Position numbers and translations under genes: made by a program. Positions 6,951 to 9,845 of a stretch of DNA of 9,845 bases are shown here, in pieces. The notes beneath the pieces are model-generated. The model worked only from the letters and a program-made list of their open reading frames with translations, was not told the origin of the DNA and did no database searches. Location of the stretch: the NCBI GenBank assembly GCA_002400365.1, contig DHFK01000168.1, forward strand, positions 8,733 through 18,577. The letters are read 5' to 3'. Every line of letters begins with the position of its first letter. The stretch's first letter is position 1. The DNA comes from Anaerolineales bacterium UBA4826 (GTDB lineage Bacteria > Chloroflexota > Anaerolineae > UBA4142).

Positions 6951-6978
6951 GTAGGACCAGTCTGGAAATTCGTCCTAC
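6951..6978. repeat. Palindrome, copy B, diverged, beside the cupin stop
   Basis: This 28-bp copy keeps the outer arms GTAGGAC and GTCCTAC, and the whole AAATTCGTCCTAC half of copy A. The inner part of the other arm has changed to CAGTCTGG. It lies eight bases from the cupin stop codon. With copy A it shows that the element is a repeat rather than a one-off hairpin. Confidence 0.75.
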
Positions 6979-6986
6979 ACGACGAT

Positions 6987-7307
6987 CTACTTTTTGTGCC
7001 CGATCTTTGACGCGGAGAGGTAGACTACCGGTCCGTTTCCGTTGACGTCAGCCCAGTGCGGCACGTTGGCAGGCAAGTCCAAACGATCGCCGGGTCCGAG
7101 AACGATTTCTTCGCCGGTCTCGGGCAAACCAACCCGCAACCGCCCGCGGACGATCACGCGCACTTCTGGGTACTCGTGCGCGTGCACCGGGTAAACCGTG
7201 CCCGAGGGGTCCGTCCATTCGGAGACCGACAAGCCCTCTCCCGTCAGGGCGCTGCGCAGCGCCTCCAGAGACGGCGCTGTCTCTTTGTTCCAACGGGTTA
7301 ATCGCAT
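6987..7307 (-). CDS. Small single-domain cupin protein
   Basis: A 106-residue cupin_2-type beta-barrel. Motif 1 appears as HAHEYPE, with His42, His44 and Glu48 as probable metal ligands, followed by VRGRLRVGL. Motif 2 appears as GDRLDLPANVPHW, with the fourth ligand His84. The short N-terminus is helical and charged; no signal peptide. Stand-alone cupins of this size bind small ligands or act as isomerases or dioxygenases, so no reaction can be named. The ATG at 7307 has no clear Shine-Dalgarno, unlike the neighbours. It sits between citrate synthase and mdh, but 165- and 137-nt gaps full of inverted repeats separate it, so operon membership is uncertain. Confidence 0.88.
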   Translation of the reverse strand: MRLTRWNKETAPSLEALRSALTGEGLSVSEWTDPSGTVYPVHAHEYPEVRVIVRGRLRVGLPETGEEIVLGPGDRLDLPANVPHWADVNGNGPVVYLSASKIGHKK

Positions 7308-7334
7308 CGTATACCGTACTCGCTATTTTGTAAC

Positions 7335-7471
7335 CGTTCAGCCTTGCGCAGGTTCGACAATCGTCTTCAATTGAAGGGTGCTTTCCTACGCTAAGAAGCG
7401 TCGCTTGCGGAGGTCTTTTTGCAACCCTTCGGCTTCGCTCAGGGCAGGCACTTCGCAAGGTTGGCTGAACG
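7335..7471. repeat. Nested inverted-repeat element after citrate synthase
   Basis: Terminal arms CGTTCAGCC+TTGCG (7335-7348) and CGCAA+GGTT+GGCTGAACG (7454-7471) pair over 14 bp with one 4-nt bulge. Inside, GAAGGGTGC (7373-7381) pairs with GCAACCCTTC (7421-7430) with one bulged base. At the centre ACGCT/AGCGT (7388-7401) forms a small hairpin, and CTTCAATTGAAG (7365-7376) is a perfect 12-bp palindrome that competes with the middle stem. It ends two bases from the citrate synthase stop. It could be a small non-autonomous mobile element or a structured 3' untranslated region; no target duplication is evident. Confidence 0.6.
7425..7444. repeat. Probable widespread interspersed repeat (CCTGAGCGAAGCCGAAGG type)
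   Basis: CCCT and AGGG flank a core with GGCTTCGC. On the minus strand the unit encodes the peptide PERSRR, which I recall as a frequent spurious translation of a short repeat found in many bacterial genomes. The identification is from memory; only one copy is in the window. Confidence 0.5.
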
Positions 7472-7472
7472 C

Positions 7473-8621
7473 TTACCTTTGCTCGATCGGAACGTACGTT
7501 TGGTCCTGCGGTCCCGCGTAGATGGAATCCGGACGCATGATCCGGTTGTCCATCAATTGTTCCATCACGTGCGCCGTCCAGCCCGCTACGCGGCTGATCG
7601 CGAAAATCGGCGTGAACAGGTCAATCGGAATGCCGAGGGTGTAGTAAACCGAGGCGGAGTAGAAATCCACGTTGACGTAGATATGCGGACGCTCGCGCGC
7701 CATCACCTCGCGTATCTTCTCCGACATAGCGTACCATTTCCGATTGCCGGTGTGATCCGCCAACGCGCCGGCGATGCGACGCAATTGCAGCGCGCGCGGA
7801 TCGTTCGTTTTGTAAACGCGATGACCGAACCCGGGAATCTTGCCCTTGCTGGCGAGCGCGTTGGCGACGAACGACTCTACCTTGCCCATATCGCCGATCT
7901 GCAGGAGCATTTTCATCACGGCTTCGTTCGCGCCGCCGTGCAGCGGACCCTTGAGCGCGCCGATCGCGCCGCTGATCGCGGAATACATGTCCGACTCGGT
8001 CGAAGCGATCGCGCGCGCGACAAACGTCGAAGCGTTCAAACTGTGATCCATGTGCAGGATCAACGCGATGTCGAGGATGCGCGCGGCTTCCGGCGTCGGT
8101 TCGTTGCCGTCGAGCATGTACAGAAAATTCGCCGCGTGCGATAGGTCAAAGCGCGGCGGGATCGGCTTGCGGCCCTTGCTGATGTTGCGCCACGCCGCGA
8201 CGATCGTCGGGATTTGCGCGGTGAGGCGAATGGACTTGCGGACGTTGGCGGAAACAGAGTTGGACACGCCGTCCGGGTCGTGAAAACCCAGGATCGAAAC
8301 GACGCTGCGCAAGACATCCATCGGCGAAGCGTGTTTGGGGAAAAGTTCCATGCCTTCGATGACTTCGTGCGGCAGGGGCCGCGCGGCGACTAACTTGCGC
8401 GTCAACTTTTCGAGTAATTCTTGCGTGGGCAACACACCGTACCAGAGGAGGTCCACCGTCTCCTCGAACGTGGAGTGCTCGGCGAGTTCGTTGATGTCAT
8501 ATCCCCGATAGACGAGTTTGCCTTCGTTACCGCGGACGTCGCTCAGTTCGGTCGCGGAAGCGACGATGCCTTCCAAGCCCCGGGCAACTTTGGCGGCTAC
8601 CTCAGCGGAGAGCGTGCTCAT
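7473..8621 (-). CDS. gltA: Citrate synthase
   Basis: Condenses acetyl-CoA with oxaloacetate to citrate, the entry to the TCA cycle; cytoplasmic. 382 residues, the short dimeric bacterial/archaeal type rather than the long hexameric E. coli type. Catalytic residues are His228 in GPLHGGANE, His267 in GFGHRVYKTNDPRA and Asp319 in VNVDFYSASVYY. Oxaloacetate-binding His193 is in MDHSLNAST. The N-terminal LVYRGYDINELAE is typical. The ATG at 8621 follows AGGAG by five bases. 2-Methylcitrate synthase is so similar that it cannot be excluded by eye, but there are no other methylcitrate-cycle genes here and the neighbours are TCA enzymes. It is driven by a perfect-consensus promoter and followed by a nested inverted repeat. 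Confidence 0.95.
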   Translation of the reverse strand: MSTLSAEVAAKVARGLEGIVASATELSDVRGNEGKLVYRGYDINELAEHSTFEETVDLLWYGVLPTQELLEKLTRKLVAARPLPHEVIEGMELFPKHASPMDVLRSVVSILGFHDPDGVSNSVSANVRKSIRLTAQIPTIVAAWRNISKGRKPIPPRFDLSHAANFLYMLDGNEPTPEAARILDIALILHMDHSLNASTFVARAIASTESDMYSAISGAIGALKGPLHGGANEAVMKMLLQIGDMGKVESFVANALASKGKIPGFGHRVYKTNDPRALQLRRIAGALADHTGNRKWYAMSEKIREVMARERPHIYVNVDFYSASVYYTLGIPIDLFTPIFAISRVAGWTAHVMEQLMDNRIMRPDSIYAGPQDQTYVPIEQR

Positions 8622-8645
8622 GAGTTCTCCTGTGCAGTCAATTTT

Positions 8646-8671
8646 CGAGCGGCCTGATTATAGCCGGCTCG
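8646..8671. promoter_or_regulatory. Dyad over the -10 box of the citrate synthase promoter
   Basis: CGAGC-GGC (8646-8653) and GCC-g-GCTCG (8663-8671) are 8-bp arms with one extra base in the second, flanking a 9-bp centre that contains the TATAAT box (8657-8662). It could be an operator or may be chance in GC-rich DNA. Confidence 0.4.
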
Positions 8672-8685
8672 CGCGGAATTGTCAA
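8657..8685 (-). promoter_or_regulatory. Perfect-consensus sigma-70 promoter of citrate synthase
   Basis: On the minus strand TTGACA (8680-8685) and TATAAT (8657-8662) are both perfect and separated by exactly 17 bp. The TGA in TTGACA is the stop codon of the upstream DUF1385 gene. Transcription should begin around 8649-8651, giving a leader of about 30 nt that contains the AGGAG site. Confidence 0.9.
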
Positions 8686-9683
8686 CGCGTTTGGCTCTCT
8701 TCCGCCTTGACGCGTTGCAGCGCGGCGACGGCAACCTCGATCATCGCCGCGTCCGGCTCGCGCGTCGTGAGCGCTTGCAGCCATAGACTCGGTTTGACGA
8801 TCAGCCAGTTCAAGAGTGGATTCTTTCGATGCGCCGAACTGAATTTGATCACCTCGTAACTGAGCGCGGCGACGACTGGCACCAGCACGATGCGCGAGGC
8901 AATGCGCCAGATCATCGGCGGGCGACCGAGCAGAGCGAAAACGAAGATCGAAGCGACGACGACGACCAGCAGGAAACCGGTGCCGCAGCGCGGATGCTCT
9001 TTGCTGAACGTCTGGATGGTCGCCGGCGTGAGCGCTGCGCCCGCTTCGTCGGCGGCGATCGTCTTGTGCTCCGCGCCGTGATATTGGAACACGCGCCGGA
9101 TGTCGGGCAGCAAACTGATGCCCCAGATGTACGCGAGGAAGATCGCCAAGCGAATCAAGCCCTCGAGGATGTTGCTGGTCAGCGAAGCCACGTCTCCGTT
9201 GACAAGCCATGTCGAAAGAAACGGATCAACGAGTCCGACCAGGAAAAGCGGCAAGACAAAAAACAAGCCGATGCCGAACGCCAGCGAGACGCCTAGTGTC
9301 CCGAACGCCACGCCCGCCGGCAGCCCATTCGGGGCGGTAGTCGCGCCATCCGCTGGGTCGGCGCGCGGCACCGCCGACGCGCCGACATGATCGCTTGGGA
9401 CTCGCTTGATTTCTTCTGCTACCGCGACGTTCGCGGAATACATCAGCATCTTGGTGCCCAGCACCAAAGTATCCCACAGGATCGTCACAGCGCGTAGGAA
9501 AGGCACCTTGGACCACGCGCCGCCGTAGATCGCCGGGGAAATCGGTTCGCTCGTGGAAATGATCTTGCCCTTGGGCTCGCGCACCGCGCACGCAACAAAA
9601 CGACGGCCGCGCATCATCACTCCTTCGATGACCGCTTGGCCGCCGTAAAGAATCTTTGCTTCGCTGGCTGATTTTAAGAACAT
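8682..9683 (-). CDS. DUF1385 (YqhQ-like) integral membrane protein
   Basis: A 333-residue member of the DUF1385 family (B. subtilis YqhQ; catalogued, as I recall, as a predicted metal-dependent enzyme). The function is not established. Family signatures: GGQAVIEGVMMRG (14-26), YHGAEHK (201-207), HPRCGTGF (230-237) and LTTREPD (305-311). Hydrophobic segments lie at about 123-152, 173-193, 235-253 and 263-282. The His202-x-x-Glu205-His206 arrangement is an HxxEH motif and, with His230 and Cys233, could bind metal close to the membrane. Residues 99-122 form a low-complexity Ala/Pro/Asp linker likely to be variable. The ATG at 9683 has GAGGAG two bases upstream, rather close. It has its own promoter. 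The stop codon lies inside the -35 box of the citrate synthase promoter, so the two genes are probably separate transcription units. Confidence 0.93.
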   Translation of the reverse strand: MFLKSASEAKILYGGQAVIEGVMMRGRRFVACAVREPKGKIISTSEPISPAIYGGAWSKVPFLRAVTILWDTLVLGTKMLMYSANVAVAEEIKRVPSDHVGASAVPRADPADGATTAPNGLPAGVAFGTLGVSLAFGIGLFFVLPLFLVGLVDPFLSTWLVNGDVASLTSNILEGLIRLAIFLAYIWGISLLPDIRRVFQYHGAEHKTIAADEAGAALTPATIQTFSKEHPRCGTGFLLVVVVASIFVFALLGRPPMIWRIASRIVLVPVVAALSYEVIKFSSAHRKNPLLNWLIVKPSLWLQALTTREPDAAMIEVAVAALQRVKAEESQTR

Positions 9684-9709
9684 GTCTCCTCAACTAAACT
9701 CTCTGCGCC

Positions 9710-9738
9710 ATTCTAGCATGGAACAGAGGGAGTGTCAA
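9710..9738 (-). promoter_or_regulatory. Sigma-70-type promoter of the DUF1385 gene
   Basis: On the minus strand TTGACA (9733-9738) and TAGAAT (9710-9715) are 17 bp apart. The start codon is 27 bases below the -10 box, giving a leader of about 20 nt. A TGTC-aaaa-GACA palindrome (9733-9744) overlaps the -35, and another TGTC lies at 9752-9755; an operator is possible but not shown. Confidence 0.82.
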
Positions 9739-9784
9739 AAGACAGTGGCAGTGTCACAGGGCGTGTGCAAAGTCAGCCGCCCAT

Positions 9785-9817
9785 GTCATTGCGAGCTTTT
9801 TTTACGAAGCAATCCCC
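9785..9817. repeat. Probable interspersed repeat (CATTGCGAG...GAAGCAATC type)
   Basis: GTCATTGCGAGC (9785-9796) and GAAGCAATCCCC (9806-9817) are the ends of a short palindromic repeat I recall from many bacterial genomes. ATTGC pairs with GCAAT around a T-rich centre. Wider arms CCGCCCA (9777-9783) and TGGGCGG (9834-9840) enclose it. No gene is visible in 9739-9845. Confidence 0.5.
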
Positions 9818-9845
9818 AACCCTGCTTTGCGTGTGGGCGGGTTTT

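Noticed and set aside
6866..6978. Possible CRISPR-like repeats
   Set aside because: Only two similar palindromes with a different palindrome between them, no regular spacers and no cas genes.
7351..7362. GGTTCGACAATC resembling a tRNA T-loop
   Set aside because: No acceptor stem, anticodon arm or CCA-compatible fold could be placed around it.
7048..7458. Minus-strand 136-codon frame overlapping the cupin
   Set aside because: It begins with the PERSRR peptide of an interspersed repeat and overlaps the cupin gene in another frame; spurious.
9733..9755. TGTC/GACA half-sites as a LexA-type or other named operator
   Set aside because: Four-base half-sites are too short and match no operator consensus I can name with confidence.

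Overview
The window reads as a core-metabolism stretch of a GC-rich bacterium, most probably a member of the Chloroflexota (Anaerolineae-like or a relative). The malate dehydrogenase matches, as I recall it, the Chloroflexus-type LDH-like MDH. The intergenic gaps carry short palindromes and 7-nt tandem repeats of a kind I associate with that phylum. The lineage is an inference, because there is no rRNA or other marker. All eight genes lie on the minus strand, so transcription runs from high to low coordinates.

In transcription order: (1) A DUF1385/YqhQ-like membrane protein (8682-9683) has its own consensus promoter (9710-9738). (2) Citrate synthase (7473-8621) has a perfect TTGACA-17-TATAAT promoter (8657-8685), whose -35 box contains the stop codon of the DUF1385 gene. 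(3) A 165-nt gap holds a nested inverted-repeat element (7335-7471). (4) A small cupin follows (6987-7307). (5) A 137-nt gap has three palindromes (6866-6893, 6913-6938, 6951-6978). (6) A tight run follows: malate dehydrogenase (5908-6849), a catalytic M16 peptidase with a TTG start (4574-5890), its HxxEH-less partner (3284-4567), a predicted beta-solenoid protein built of 15-residue GG-ended repeats (2587-3210), and an isocitrate dehydrogenase (1481-2563). (7) A promoter (1444-1471) and a strong hairpin (1401-1433) precede glutamine synthetase (1-1337), whose last few codons run off the window.

Three oxidative TCA-cycle enzymes (citrate synthase, isocitrate dehydrogenase, malate dehydrogenase) and glutamine synthetase sit together. 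They link citrate/2-oxoglutarate formation to nitrogen assimilation. The two M16 subunits have complementary active-site losses and look like an obligate heterodimer.

I see no defence system, CRISPR array, prophage or transposase. The items most worth a second look are the unrecognised solenoid protein, the split M16 pair, the 7-nt repeats that supply stop codons, a Shine-Dalgarno sequence and a start codon at operon junctions, the nested inverted repeat after citrate synthase, and the hairpin at the predicted 5' end of the glnA transcript.
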